Shown here piece after piece: positions 24,662-33,816 of a DNA stretch of 64,000 nt (positions are counted from its first letter, which is position 1; each line of letters opens with the position of its first letter). The position numbers were made by a program, and so were the translations under genes. The notes beneath the pieces were generated by a model. The model had not been told where the DNA came from, did no database searches, and saw nothing but the letters and a program-made list of their open reading frames with translations. Source of the stretch: CAKRJP01 sp963597615. GTDB lineage: Bacteria > Bacillota > Clostridia > Lachnospirales > Lachnospiraceae. The stretch lies in assembly GCA_963597615.1 (NCBI GenBank), contig CAVBQS010000053.1, positions 186,001-250,000 on the forward strand. Direction: 5' to 3'.

Positions 24662-26800
24662 ATGAATAAAACAGACAAAAGCTTTGAAAAAAGAAAGAAA
24701 ATTATATATGAACTCATCTGTGACGAGATTTACATCCCTATGAAGTTTAAGGAGCTTTGCATTCTTTTAAATGTAGCCAAGGAGGACAGAGATGACCTTC
24801 GAAGAGTTCTGGAAGCGTTAGAGCAGGAAGGAAAGATTTTTCTTTCAAAAAAAGGCAAATATTGTAAGGGAGAGGCAAAAAGACTTCAGGGGACCTATAG
24901 AGCCAGCGGCAGAGGATTTGGCTTTGTGACTGTAGAAGGGGAGATGGAAGATATCTACATTCCGGAAGAGGAAGTGCATGATGCCTTTGATCAGGATCTT
25001 GTGGAGCTTGTGATTACGAAAGCAGCAGGAGATTCTGGAAAACGACAGGAAGGTAAGATTGTCAGGATTGTAGAACGAGGTCATGCAAAGATCGTAGGTC
25101 TCTATCAGGTAAAGCCCGGAAAGAATTACGGTTTTGTAATTCCAGATAATAGTAAGATTGACTGGGATGTCTTTGTGCCGGTGGAACGGGCAAAGGGGGC
25201 CGTAGATGGCCAGAAGGTTGTAGTGGAATTTACTTCCTACGGAGAGGATGGAAGAAAGCCGGAAGGAAAGATTGTGGAGATTATCGGCCACATTACAGAT
25301 CCGGGAACGGATATTTTGTCCATAGTAAAGGCTTATGATCTTCCGGTGGAATTTCCGGACAAGGTAAGCAATCAGGCGGTGCGAGTTGCCAAGCCTGTAA
25401 GCCAGGCAGATATGGTAGGTCGGAAAGATTTAAGAAGTCTGCAAATGGTCACCATTGATGGGGAGGATGCCAAAGACTTAGATGATGCAGTTTCTCTTAC
25501 AAAAGAGGGAGAAAATTACATCTTAGGAGTTCACATTGCTGATGTTACCAATTACGTCCAGGAAAATAGTGCTTTAGACCATGAAGCTCTGAAGCGAGGA
25601 ACCAGTGTCTATTTGGTAGACCGGGTAATCCCAATGCTTCCAAGAGTCCTATCAAACGGCATGTGTTCTCTGAATGCCGGGGAAGACAGACTGGCTCTTA
25701 GCTGTATTATGACAGTGAATCCTAAGGGAGAAGTAATTGCTAATGAAATTGCTGAAACTGTGATCCATGTAGATGAACGCATGACCTACACCAGTGTGAA
25801 AAAGATTTTGGAAGATGAGGATAAGGAAGAAATCAAACGCTATGAGAGTCTTGTGCCTATGTTTAAAGACATGTTAGAATTATCAAAGATTCTAAGACTG
25901 CGAAGAAAAAAACGAGGGGCTATTGACTTTGATTTTCCTGAGACCAAGGTAATTTTAGATGAGAATGGACGTCCACTGGAAATGAAGCCTTATGAGCGAA
26001 ATGTGGCTACCAAGCTAATCGAAGATTTTATGCTGTTAGCAAATGAAACTGTGGCAGAAGAGTGCTTTTGGCAGGAGCTTCCCTTTGTATACCGGACCCA
26101 TGAGGCCCCTGATGAAGAGAAGATTAAGAGACTTTCAACCTTCATTAATAACTTAGGATATAGCATGCATGTGGGAAATAAGGAGCTACATCCAAAGGAA
26201 GTCCAGAAGCTTTTGGTAAAAGTAGAAGGAAAACCGGAGGAAGCCATGGTTAGCCGTTTGACTTTAAGATCCATGAAACAGGCAAAATACACACCGGAAA
26301 ACACGGGGCATTTTGGATTGGCTGCCAAGTATTATACCCACTTCACATCACCTATTCGAAGGTATCCGGACTTGCAGATTCATAGAATTATTAAAGATAA
26401 TCTTCGTGGAAGGATGAATTCTTCCAAAACCCAGCATTATGAAAAAATTCTGCCGGAAGTATGCAAGCAGGCCAGCGAATTGGAACGAAGGGCAGACGAA
26501 GCAGAAAGAGAAACCATTAAGCTGAAAAAAGTGGAATACATGAAGGAACGTATTGGCGAAACCTATGAGGGCGTGATTTCAGGTCTTACCAAGTGGGGAA
26601 TGTATGTGGAGCTTCCAAATACCATTGAGGGCTTAGTACATGTAACCAATATGCAGGATGATCACTATGATTACGACGAGCTGCGCTATGAGATGGTAGG
26701 AGAACATATAGGCAGATGCTTTAAGTTGGGACAGACCGTTACCATAAAGGTCTTGTCTGTGGACCTCTTGCTTCGGACCATAGATTTTGCATTGGCTTAA
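24662..26800 (+). CDS. rnr: Ribonuclease R
   Basis: 3'-5' exoribonuclease of the RNase II/R family, about 712 residues. An N-terminal winged-helix region is followed by two cold-shock/OB domains (G-F-G-F-V-T, then Y-G-F-V-I-P-D), the RNB catalytic domain with the acidic cluster D-G-E-D-A-K-D-L-D-D-A, and a C-terminal S1 domain (Y-E-G-V-I-S-G-L-T-K-W-G-M-Y-V). The ATG at 24662 follows GAGGAG; the frame is open upstream to a GTG inside the terminator, which is unlikely. With SmpB and tmRNA nearby it probably degrades non-stop mRNAs after ribosome rescue. Confidence 0.95.
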   Translation: MNKTDKSFEKRKKIIYELICDEIYIPMKFKELCILLNVAKEDRDDLRRVLEALEQEGKIFLSKKGKYCKGEAKRLQGTYRASGRGFGFVTVEGEMEDIYIPEEEVHDAFDQDLVELVITKAAGDSGKRQEGKIVRIVERGHAKIVGLYQVKPGKNYGFVIPDNSKIDWDVFVPVERAKGAVDGQKVVVEFTSYGEDGRKPEGKIVEIIGHITDPGTDILSIVKAYDLPVEFPDKVSNQAVRVAKPVSQADMVGRKDLRSLQMVTIDGEDAKDLDDAVSLTKEGENYILGVHIADVTNYVQENSALDHEALKRGTSVYLVDRVIPMLPRVLSNGMCSLNAGEDRLALSCIMTVNPKGEVIANEIAETVIHVDERMTYTSVKKILEDEDKEEIKRYESLVPMFKDMLELSKILRLRRKKRGAIDFDFPETKVILDENGRPLEMKPYERNVATKLIEDFMLLANETVAEECFWQELPFVYRTHEAPDEEKIKRLSTFINNLGYSMHVGNKELHPKEVQKLLVKVEGKPEEAMVSRLTLRSMKQAKYTPENTGHFGLAAKYYTHFTSPIRRYPDLQIHRIIKDNLRGRMNSSKTQHYEKILPEVCKQASELERRADEAERETIKLKKVEYMKERIGETYEGVISGLTKWGMYVELPNTIEGLVHVTNMQDDHYDYDELRYEMVGEHIGRCFKLGQTVTIKVLSVDLLLRTIDFALA

Positions 26801-26824
26801 TTCAAAAAAGGAGAAGAAAATTAC

Positions 26825-27298
26825 ATGGCAAAAGCAAAAAGCGATGGCAAGCTGATTGCCAATAATAAAAAAGCATACCATGACTATTTTATTTTAGATA
26901 AATTTGAGGCAGGCATTAGCCTTCATGGTACAGAGGTAAAGTCTCTTCGTATGGGAAAGTGTAGTATTAAGGAAGCCTTTGTCAGGGTGGAAAATGGTGA
27001 AGTTTACGTTTATGGGATGCATATTAGTCCTTATGAAAAGGGAAATATATTTAACAAGGATCCTATGCGGGTGCGAAAGCTCTTGCTTCACAAGTCTGAG
27101 ATTAACAAGTTAGTGGGCCAGACTAAGGAAAAAGGAATTACCATTATGCCTCTTAGGGTTTATTTTAAAGGGAGCCTTGTAAAGGTGGAAATTGGCATTG
27201 CTAAGGGTAAAAAACTCTATGACAAGCGCCAGGATATTGCTAAAAAGGACCAGCAGCGAGAGGCTCAGAGAGATTTTAAAATTCGAAATTTTGGATAA
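26825..27298 (+). CDS. smpB: SsrA-binding protein
   Basis: 157 residues, the usual length. It shows the N-terminal N-N-K-K-A-Y-H-D-Y-F-I, the G-T-E-V-K-S-L-R motif and the basic C-terminal tail (K-K-L-Y-D-K-R-Q-D-I then K-x-R-E-x-x-R) that enters the ribosomal mRNA channel. It binds tmRNA and brings it to stalled ribosomes. It starts 24 bases after rnr; the ssrA gene lies 1.5 kb downstream. Confidence 0.97.
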   Translation: MAKAKSDGKLIANNKKAYHDYFILDKFEAGISLHGTEVKSLRMGKCSIKEAFVRVENGEVYVYGMHISPYEKGNIFNKDPMRVRKLLLHKSEINKLVGQTKEKGITIMPLRVYFKGSLVKVEIGIAKGKKLYDKRQDIAKKDQQREAQRDFKIRNFG

Positions 27299-27365
27299 GG
27301 ATTGGGAAATGGGTGAGCTTAAGCTGATACTTATGCATTTAGGTTATGTCGGAGGAACATAAGAA

Positions 27366-28028
27366 ATGGATAGTTTTGTATTTGTAATGGATGTAGTGGG
27401 GACTGTAGCCTTTGCAATATCAGGAGCTATGGTGGCTATTCGGAAGAAAATGGATATTTTTGGGGTATGTATTCTGGCTTTAACTACAGCAACTGGAGGG
27501 GGATTGATTAGAGATTTGATCATTGGAAAAAATCCACCGCAAATGTTTCGAGATCCTTTTTATGTATTGATTTCTGTAGTGACAGCAATCTTAGTCTTTT
27601 GTTTCTTTTTCTTTGAAAAGAAAGATCCGGGGATGAAAAGTAAATATGCTGTTTTTAATGAAAAAATACTTTTCTTATGCGATAGTTTAGGTTTAGCTGC
27701 TTTTACGGTAGACGGTGTCAATGCGGGTATGGTTTCAGCAGGTTACAAGAGTTTATTTTTGGTGGTATTTTTAGGAACCCTCACAGGAGTTGGAGGAGGT
27801 CTTCTTCGGGATGTATTTGCCCAGGAAATGCCTATGATTTTTGTAAAACAAGTCTATGCTTGTGCCTGTATTTTGGGAGGACTTGCTACGGGATTTCTTT
27901 GGAACCGAATAGGAGCGAACGAAGCCATGTTGGTAGGATTTGTTATCACCTTGGCGGTACGCTTCCTAGCGGCCTATTTTCACTGGGATTTGCCAAAGAT
28001 TTCTGACATAGAAGAGAATAAAAATTAA
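27366..28028 (+). CDS. TRIC-type cation channel family membrane protein (UPF0126/YadS-like)
   Basis: 220 residues with about seven hydrophobic helices and a clear internal repeat: A-I-S-G-A-M-V-A-I-R-K with T-G-G-G-L-I-R-D in the first half, and T-V-D-G-V-N-A-G with G-G-G-L-L-R-D in the second. This is the bacterial trimeric intracellular cation (TRIC) channel pattern. GGAGG lies about 10 bases before the ATG. It shares a likely transcript with the next gene. Confidence 0.88.
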   Translation: MDSFVFVMDVVGTVAFAISGAMVAIRKKMDIFGVCILALTTATGGGLIRDLIIGKNPPQMFRDPFYVLISVVTAILVFCFFFFEKKDPGMKSKYAVFNEKILFLCDSLGLAAFTVDGVNAGMVSAGYKSLFLVVFLGTLTGVGGGLLRDVFAQEMPMIFVKQVYACACILGGLATGFLWNRIGANEAMLVGFVITLAVRFLAAYFHWDLPKISDIEENKN

Positions 28029-28038
28029 GAGATGAATT

Positions 28039-28764
28039 ATGAACATGGCTAGAAGCAATAAATACTTATTATGTGAACAAAATTGGGTGTTTTATACGCT
28101 GATGATGGTAGCTGGATTTTGGGGATCCTTTACTTATTTGCTTAGGGGAAATGTTTTCTGTAATGCTCAAACAGGAAATGTGGTACTTCTTGGTATGGCT
28201 ATTGGATCTGGAGAAGTGAATCAGGTGATTTACTATTTGATTCCAATTTCAGCTTATTTAGCAGGAGCAATTATATCCGAAATTTCACCTAATCCTGTAA
28301 AAAACAATTTAAAGATCCGTTGGGATACGCTGTTAATCGGAATAGAAGCATTGGTGGTAATAGCTCTAGGATTTGTACCAGAATCAGCTCCGGTGCAGAT
28401 CTCTCAGATAGCAATTAACTTTATTGCTTCTATGCAGTTTACTACCTTTAGGCAGGCTCAGGGGACTCCTATGGCAACCACATTTGCAACCAATCACATT
28501 CGCCAGATTGGTATTGCAATAGCAAAAGAAATAAGGCATCGAAATCAGGAGGATAAAAGTCATAGAATTAAATTAAAAAAGCATGTATTGATGCTTCTTT
28601 GTTTTCTGACAGGTGCTGTTGTAGGTACAGTGTTCTGCAGGTACATGGAAGGTCGGGCTATATGGATCACTGCAATTCCTCTTAGTGTTCTCTTTGTAAT
28701 GATGATTTGTGATGATAAAGCCAATGGAAGTGAGGGGTTAAAGAAAAAACCTTTAGGACATTAG
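28039..28764 (+). CDS. DUF1275 (YoaK-like) membrane protein
   Basis: 241 residues, about six hydrophobic helices. The start region has G-F-W-G-S-F-T-Y-L, followed by N-A-Q-T-G-N-V-V-L-L-G, the DUF1275 hallmark (usually T-G-N). Function unknown. It starts ten bases after the TRIC-type gene and ends two bases before the -35 of the ssrA promoter. Together these two genes interrupt the common smpB-ssrA adjacency. Confidence 0.85.
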   Translation: MNMARSNKYLLCEQNWVFYTLMMVAGFWGSFTYLLRGNVFCNAQTGNVVLLGMAIGSGEVNQVIYYLIPISAYLAGAIISEISPNPVKNNLKIRWDTLLIGIEALVVIALGFVPESAPVQISQIAINFIASMQFTTFRQAQGTPMATTFATNHIRQIGIAIAKEIRHRNQEDKSHRIKLKKHVLMLLCFLTGAVVGTVFCRYMEGRAIWITAIPLSVLFVMMICDDKANGSEGLKKKPLGH

Positions 28765-28766
28765 GG

Positions 28767-28795
28767 TTGACACCTTTATGAATTACATTTAGAAT
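28767..28795 (+). promoter_or_regulatory. Strong promoter of ssrA
   Basis: TTGACA (28767-28772, perfect -35) and TAGAAT (28790-28795) are separated by 17 bases. A start near 28802 gives a pre-tmRNA with about 20 extra 5' bases before the mature end. Confidence 0.88.
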
Positions 28796-28822
28796 AAGAA
28801 ATGAAAACGTCTGTACTAACCA

Positions 28823-29169
28823 GGGCTTGTACTGGTTTCGACGGGGGTTTGGAAGTTGGAGAAGCCATCCGTAGTGGGACACTACGATAAAAGTTCCATT
28901 TTAAATTTAAACGCAGACGAAAATTTAGCGTACGCTGCCTAATTTCGGCAGCAGTCGTCCTTAGGTCATCCGCTGCTTAAGATAACGGCTTCAAACTTGC
29001 GGAGCACTTCATTTCCAAAGCTTTGAGGAGATGGAAGATTTTATGAAGCTACTAAAGTCAGTAACCTGTCATTAGGTGATTGATGGAGGGAATGTTAATA
29101 TAATGACTGTGATGGGAGATGCTCTGATGGATGAGCTTTCGGACGCGGGTTCGATTCCCGCCAGGTCCA
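28823..29169 (+). ncRNA. ssrA: Transfer-messenger RNA (tmRNA)
   Basis: The 5' part GGGCTTG...ACTGGTTTCGACGGG and the 3' tRNA-like end (T-arm GCGGGTTCGATTCCCGC, then CAGGTCC) form the acceptor stem GGGCTTG/CAGGTCC with two wobble pairs. The tag frame starts at a GCA (28913) after UAAAC and ends at TAA (28940-28942). It encodes A-D-E-N-L-A-Y-A-A, to which the charged Ala is added; this has the usual hydrophobic A-A degradation end. The bases after the discriminator A are CTT, so CCA appears not to be encoded and would be added afterwards. End positions are accurate to a few bases. Confidence 0.95.
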
Positions 29170-29177
29170 CTTCATAG

Positions 29178-29214
29178 GCCGTATTCAAGGATTTTCTTGG
29201 ATACGGCTTTTTTT
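29178..29214 (+). terminator. Rho-independent terminator of ssrA
   Basis: A stem of GCCGTATTCAAGGA with TCTTGGATACGGC (slightly imperfect) is followed by seven T, directly after the tmRNA 3' end. Confidence 0.9.
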
Positions 29215-29281
29215 CACACATTTACCATAAAAATCATGTATGATAGAACCATAAGAGCCTAAATTGATACAGGAGGTTACC

Positions 29282-29965
29282 ATGGATAAGATTAAAATAT
29301 TAGTAGTAGATGATGAGAGTAGAATGAGAAAACTGGTTCGCGATTTCCTGGACCGGGAAGGATATGAAGTATTAGAGGCAGCAAATGGCATGGAAGCCAT
29401 GGAAATCTTCTATCAGGAGAAGGAGATTGCCTTGGTGATTTTGGATGTCATGATGCCTAAGATGGATGGATGGCAGACTTGCAGAGAGATTAGACAGTCT
29501 TCCCAAGTGCCAATTATTATGTTGACAGCAAGGTCTGAGGAGAGAGATGAACTGCAGGGCTTTGACCTTGGAGTGGATGAATATATTTCCAAGCCCTTTA
29601 GTCCCAAAATCTTGGTTGCAAGGGTGGGAGCAATTCTTAGACGTTCTAACAGTCTGTCAGTTTCTGATGCTGTAGAGGTTGGAGGCATTACCTTGGATAA
29701 GGCAGCCCACCAGGTGAAGCTAGAAGGGGAGGAACTAGACCTAAGCTTTAAGGAGTTTGAACTATTGGCTTATTTTATAGACAATCAGGGAATTGCTTTG
29801 TCAAGAGAAAAGATTCTTAATAACGTATGGAACTATGATTATTTTGGGGATGCAAGAACTATAGATACCCATGTAAAGAAGCTTCGAAGCAAGCTGAAGG
29901 ACAAAGGAAACTATATTAAGACCATCTGGGGTATGGGTTATAAATTTGAGGTAGATAAAGAGTGA
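29282..29965 (+). CDS. OmpR/PhoB-family response regulator
   Basis: 227 residues. The receiver domain has D10-D11, phospho-acceptor D55 (V-I-L-D-V-M-M-P) and the Lys of I-S-K-P-F. The C-terminal winged helix contains L-S-F-K-E-F-E-L-L-A-Y and R-T-I-D-T-H-V-K-K-L-R-S-K-L. ATG 29282 has an ideal AGGAGG five bases upstream. A TATGAT box at 29239-29244 may be the -10. The start of the kinase gene overlaps its stop, so the pair is co-translated. No target gene can be named. Confidence 0.93.
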   Translation: MDKIKILVVDDESRMRKLVRDFLDREGYEVLEAANGMEAMEIFYQEKEIALVILDVMMPKMDGWQTCREIRQSSQVPIIMLTARSEERDELQGFDLGVDEYISKPFSPKILVARVGAILRRSNSLSVSDAVEVGGITLDKAAHQVKLEGEELDLSFKEFELLAYFIDNQGIALSREKILNNVWNYDYFGDARTIDTHVKKLRSKLKDKGNYIKTIWGMGYKFEVDKE

Positions 29966-31557
29966 TTCGAGGAAGATTTAAAGTTAAAACCCAATTAATG
30001 ATTGTTTTTTCCGGGCTTTTATGTATGCTCATTGTTGGTTTTCTTCTTTTGAATATTAATTTCTTAAAAAGCTATTACCTGCGAGATAAGGAAAAACAAT
30101 TCCAGGAAATGTATGAAGCTTTAAACGAGGCAACAGCAGACGGAGATCTGGCAGATGAGGACACCTATATGGAGCTTGTGCATTTGGCGGAGAAATATAA
30201 TCTGTCATTTCTTATAACAGATGCAAGTTCCGGGATTTTCTATACCAATGTTCATGACAAGGATTCCCTGTCCAATCAGATGCTTCGCTACTATATAGAG
30301 CAGGATTTTCTTCAGGAACAGGAAGAAATTTCTAAGGACAACAGCACAGAAGGAGAGACTGAAGGCCAAAGTGCTGCTGGGAAGACGGAAGAAAATCAGA
30401 GTGAGAAAGGTCCTGAGAATAAGGAGGGGAATTCAAAAAAGGTTATATCCAGTGAAGACAACTACAGTGTGATACAGACCAAGGATCCGGTAAATAACAC
30501 AGATTATCTAGAAATGTATGGAAAATGTGAGGATGAAAGTTCGTTTATTGTCCGCAGTCCCTTAGAGAGTATTGAGGAGAGTGTGGCTATTTCTAACCAA
30601 TTTTTCATTGCTATTGGCTGTACCCTCATGGTAATCATCCTATTTTTCGCATGGCTCTTTGCGAAACGTCTAACGGCTCCGATTAAGGAATTGGCGGATC
30701 TTTCTGATCGCATGGCAGATCTTGATTTTGAGGCTAAATATACCAGCGGAGGTAAGGATGAGATTGGAGAACTGGGAGATAATTTCAACCGGATGTCGGA
30801 GAAACTAGAAAGCACGATTTCCGAGCTAAAGAAAGCAAATAATAGCCTAAAGAAAGACATTCAACAAAAAGAACAGATGGAAGAAATGCGAAATGAATTT
30901 CTGGGGAATGTGTCTCATGAGTTAAAGACTCCCATCGCTTTGATCCAGGGATATGCAGAGGGCTTGAAAGAAGGAATCAGCGACAATCCTGAGGACCAGG
31001 CTTATTATTGTGATGTTATTATGGATGAGGCAGATAAGATGAACCAGATGGTGAAGAATCTTCTGACTTTAAATCAGCTGGAATTTGGAGAGGATGACCT
31101 GGTCTTTGAAAAATTTGACATTACAGAGATTATAAGAAGTGTCCTTTCTAATATGCAGATTATGGCTCATCAGGATGAGGCAAAGGTGATTTTTAGACAG
31201 GAAAAACCAGTCTATGTTTGGGCAGATGCCTTTAAGGTGGAACAGGTAATAAGAAATTATGTAAGCAATGCCTTCCATCATTTAGATGGAGACAAGGTTA
31301 TTGAAGTTAAAATCAAGTTAGAAGACTCCAAGGCCAGAATCAGTGTATTTAATACAGGAACACCGATTCCGGAAGGAGATCTTGAACATATTTGGGATAA
31401 ATTTTATAAAGTAGATAAGGCCCATACCAGAGAATATGGTGGAAACGGTATCGGTCTTTCTATTGTAAAAGCCATTATGCGATCTCTTCACCAGGACTAT
31501 GGCGTGAAAAATTATGACAATGGTGTTGAATTTTGGTTTGAGCTAGGGGTAGAATAG
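29962..31557 (+). CDS. Membrane sensor histidine kinase (HisKA type)
   Basis: 531 residues from a GTG that overlaps the regulator stop by four bases. A first helix at about 10-30 is followed by an extracellular domain of about 180 residues. This contains a low-complexity stretch (about residues 115-160) rich in Glu, Lys, Ser, Gly and Asn. A second helix lies at about 213-235, then a HAMP domain, HisKA with N-V-S-H319-E-L-K-T-P, and HATPase_c with Y-G-G-N-G-I-G-L-S-I-V. It is partner of the preceding OmpR-type regulator; the signal is unknown. Confidence 0.92.
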   Translation: MIRGRFKVKTQLMIVFSGLLCMLIVGFLLLNINFLKSYYLRDKEKQFQEMYEALNEATADGDLADEDTYMELVHLAEKYNLSFLITDASSGIFYTNVHDKDSLSNQMLRYYIEQDFLQEQEEISKDNSTEGETEGQSAAGKTEENQSEKGPENKEGNSKKVISSEDNYSVIQTKDPVNNTDYLEMYGKCEDESSFIVRSPLESIEESVAISNQFFIAIGCTLMVIILFFAWLFAKRLTAPIKELADLSDRMADLDFEAKYTSGGKDEIGELGDNFNRMSEKLESTISELKKANNSLKKDIQQKEQMEEMRNEFLGNVSHELKTPIALIQGYAEGLKEGISDNPEDQAYYCDVIMDEADKMNQMVKNLLTLNQLEFGEDDLVFEKFDITEIIRSVLSNMQIMAHQDEAKVIFRQEKPVYVWADAFKVEQVIRNYVSNAFHHLDGDKVIEVKIKLEDSKARISVFNTGTPIPEGDLEHIWDKFYKVDKAHTREYGGNGIGLSIVKAIMRSLHQDYGVKNYDNGVEFWFELGVE

Positions 31558-31571
31558 GGTTAGTATGTCAT

Positions 31572-31595
31572 GAACCCTAGGTTCAGTCCCTAGGG
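31572..31595 (+). promoter_or_regulatory. Two overlapping, mutually exclusive small hairpins before hisH
   Basis: CCCTAGG (31575-31581) pairs with CCTAGGG (31589-31595). The first arm can instead fold on itself as GAACC-CTA-GGTTC (31572-31584). There is no T-run, so it is not a terminator. It may be a small leader element, or chance. Confidence 0.3.
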
Positions 31596-31626
31596 AAGAG
31601 GAATAAGTAGGAAAGAGAGAAGATTC

Positions 31627-32232
31627 ATGATTGCAATAATTGATTATGATGCTGGAAATATTAAAAGTGTAGAAAAAGCCATGGAATATTTGGGCCAGGA
31701 AGTCTGTGTCACAAGAGATTCTAAGGAAATTTTATCAGCAGATAAGGTGATTCTTCCCGGAGTGGGAGCTTTTGGAGATGCCATGGGAAAACTAAGACAG
31801 TATGGTTTGGATCAGGTAATCCATGAAGTTGTTAAAAAGCAGATTCCTCTTCTTGGAATTTGCCTAGGGCTTCAGTTGCTATTTGAGAAAAGTGATGAGA
31901 CCCCAGGAGTAGCAGGTCTTGGAGTTTTAAAGGGAGAGATCCTTCGCATTCCTGACAAGGAAGGGTTGAAGATTCCTCATATGGGATGGAATTCCTTGAA
32001 CTATCCAAACGAGGGAAGACTCTTTAAGGGAATTCCAGAGGACTCCTATGTTTATTTTGTCCATTCTTATTATTTGAAAGCAAAAGATGATGGTATTGTT
32101 ACAGCTACCACAGAATATAGTACCCTGATACACGCTTCGGTTGAGCAGGGGAATGTATTTGCCTGCCAGTTTCATCCGGAGAAAAGTAGCCATGTGGGAA
32201 TGCAGATATTGAAGAACTTTGTAAATCTTTAA
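31627..32232 (+). CDS. hisH: Imidazole glycerol phosphate synthase, glutaminase subunit
   Basis: 201 residues, class I glutamine amidotransferase. G-I-C-L-G-L-Q carries the nucleophilic Cys and F-H-P-E-K-S supplies the His-Glu pair. The start I-A-I-I-D-Y-D-A-G-N and the L-P-G-V-G-A-F oxyanion region are also seen. It supplies ammonia to HisF in histidine synthesis, which also yields AICAR for purine synthesis. No other his genes are present except hisF next door. Confidence 0.96.
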   Translation: MIAIIDYDAGNIKSVEKAMEYLGQEVCVTRDSKEILSADKVILPGVGAFGDAMGKLRQYGLDQVIHEVVKKQIPLLGICLGLQLLFEKSDETPGVAGLGVLKGEILRIPDKEGLKIPHMGWNSLNYPNEGRLFKGIPEDSYVYFVHSYYLKAKDDGIVTATTEYSTLIHASVEQGNVFACQFHPEKSSHVGMQILKNFVNL

Positions 32233-32302
32233 AATATTATAGAAAGTAAAAGCTTTACAGAAATTGTGATTCTAAAGGATAGTAGATAGGAGAACTTAGA
32301 TT

Positions 32303-33064
32303 ATGCATACAAAAAGAATTATCCCATGTCTGGATGTAAATAACGGACGGGTGGTAAAGGGCGTTAACTTTGTGGAATTGAAAGACGCAGGAGATCCGGT
32401 AGAGATTGGTATGGCCTATGATAAGGCAGGAGCAGATGAACTTACCTTCTTAGATATCACTGCTTCTTCCGATGCCAGAAATACAGTGGTGGACATGGTA
32501 AGAAAAGTGGCCGAGAATATTTTTATCCCTTTTACGGTAGGCGGAGGGATTCGAACCGTGGAAGATTTTAAGGTCCTTCTCAGAGAGGGTGCTGATAAGA
32601 TTTCCATTAATTCTTCAGCAATCAATACGCCTAGACTGATTTCCGATGCTGCAGATAAATTCGGTAGTCAGTGCGTAGTGGTAGCTATCGATGCTAAGAG
32701 ACGGCCAGATGGTAGCGGTTGGAATATTTATAAAAATGGCGGCCGAATCGATGTGGGTATTGATGCCTTGGAGTGGGCTATGAAAGTAGCAAAACTTGGA
32801 GCAGGGGAAATCCTTCTTACCAGTATGGACTGTGACGGTACCAAGGCAGGCTATGATTTGGAACTTACCAGACAGATTGCAGATGCAGTGCCGATTCCTG
32901 TTATTGCCTCTGGAGGTGCCGGAATGCTTGAGCATTTTTATGATGCTTTGACAGAAGGTGGAGCAGATGCGGCTCTTGCAGCCTCCCTATTTCATTACAA
33001 GGAATTAGAAATAAGAGAAGTAAAAGAATATTTGCAAGATAAAGGAGTATCTGTCAGATTGTAA
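32303..33064 (+). CDS. hisF: Imidazole glycerol phosphate synthase, cyclase subunit
   Basis: 253 residues, (beta/alpha)8 barrel. Catalytic Asp in I-P-C-L-D-V-N-N-G-R and the second Asp in L-T-S-M-D-C-D-G-T are present, along with phosphate-binding G-G-G-I-R and S-G-G-A-G. It partners with HisH to make imidazole glycerol phosphate and AICAR. TAGGAG precedes the ATG. The rest of the histidine pathway must be elsewhere. Confidence 0.97.
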   Translation: MHTKRIIPCLDVNNGRVVKGVNFVELKDAGDPVEIGMAYDKAGADELTFLDITASSDARNTVVDMVRKVAENIFIPFTVGGGIRTVEDFKVLLREGADKISINSSAINTPRLISDAADKFGSQCVVVAIDAKRRPDGSGWNIYKNGGRIDVGIDALEWAMKVAKLGAGEILLTSMDCDGTKAGYDLELTRQIADAVPIPVIASGGAGMLEHFYDALTEGGADAALAASLFHYKELEIREVKEYLQDKGVSVRL

Positions 33065-33102
33065 TCATCAGGCAGTTTGCCCAAGTCTAGAGGATGGAAA
33101 TT

Positions 33103-33771
33103 ATGACGGCAATTAACAATGATTGGTTGGAAGCTTTACAGGGAGAATTTAAGAAACCCTACTATAAAGATTTGTTTGAAAAAGTAAAAAGTGAATATAG
33201 CACTAGACAAATTTTCCCGCCGGCAGATGATATTTTTAATGCCTTTCATTTGACCCCCTTAAGTCAGGTCAAGGTGGTAATTTTAGGCCAGGATCCTTAT
33301 CATAATGTTGGTCAGGCTCATGGCCTGTGTTTTTCTGTCCGGAAAGGGGTAGAGGTGCCTCCTTCTTTAGTAAATATTTATAAAGAGCTTCACGATGACC
33401 TGGGCTGTGAAATTCCAAAACATGGCTGCCTTACCAAGTGGGCTAAGCAGGGAGTTCTTATGTTAAATACTGTGCTTACAGTGCGAGCTCATGAGCCTAA
33501 CTCCCATAGAGGAATCGGCTGGGAAGAATTTACGGATGCTGCCATCGCCGCTTTAAATAGTCAGGATCGACCTATTGTATTTATTTTGTGGGGAAGTCCT
33601 GCCCAGAAAAAAGCCAGGATGCTAAATAATCCCAATCATTTGATTTTAAAAGCTCCACATCCAAGTCCCCTGTCGGCTTATCGGGGCTTTTTTGGGAGTA
33701 AGCCCTTTAGCCAAACCAATGAATTTTTAAAAGATCATGGGGTGGAGCCTATCGATTGGCAGATTGAATAA
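33103..33771 (+). CDS. ung: Uracil-DNA glycosylase
   Basis: 222 residues, family 1. The catalytic water-activating motif G-Q-D-P-Y-H, the uracil-binding L-N-T-V-L-T and the leucine-loop segment H-P-S-P-L-S-A-Y-R-G-F are all present. The start at 33103 fits AGAGG at about nine bases; an upstream ATG at 33094 touches that site and is less likely. It removes uracil from DNA as the first step of base excision repair. Confidence 0.96.
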   Translation: MTAINNDWLEALQGEFKKPYYKDLFEKVKSEYSTRQIFPPADDIFNAFHLTPLSQVKVVILGQDPYHNVGQAHGLCFSVRKGVEVPPSLVNIYKELHDDLGCEIPKHGCLTKWAKQGVLMLNTVLTVRAHEPNSHRGIGWEEFTDAAIAALNSQDRPIVFILWGSPAQKKARMLNNPNHLILKAPHPSPLSAYRGFFGSKPFSQTNEFLKDHGVEPIDWQIE

Positions 33772-33816
33772 GGGGGACTTGTGTTTGGAATTTAATCATA
33801 GGAGAGGAAATGTATA

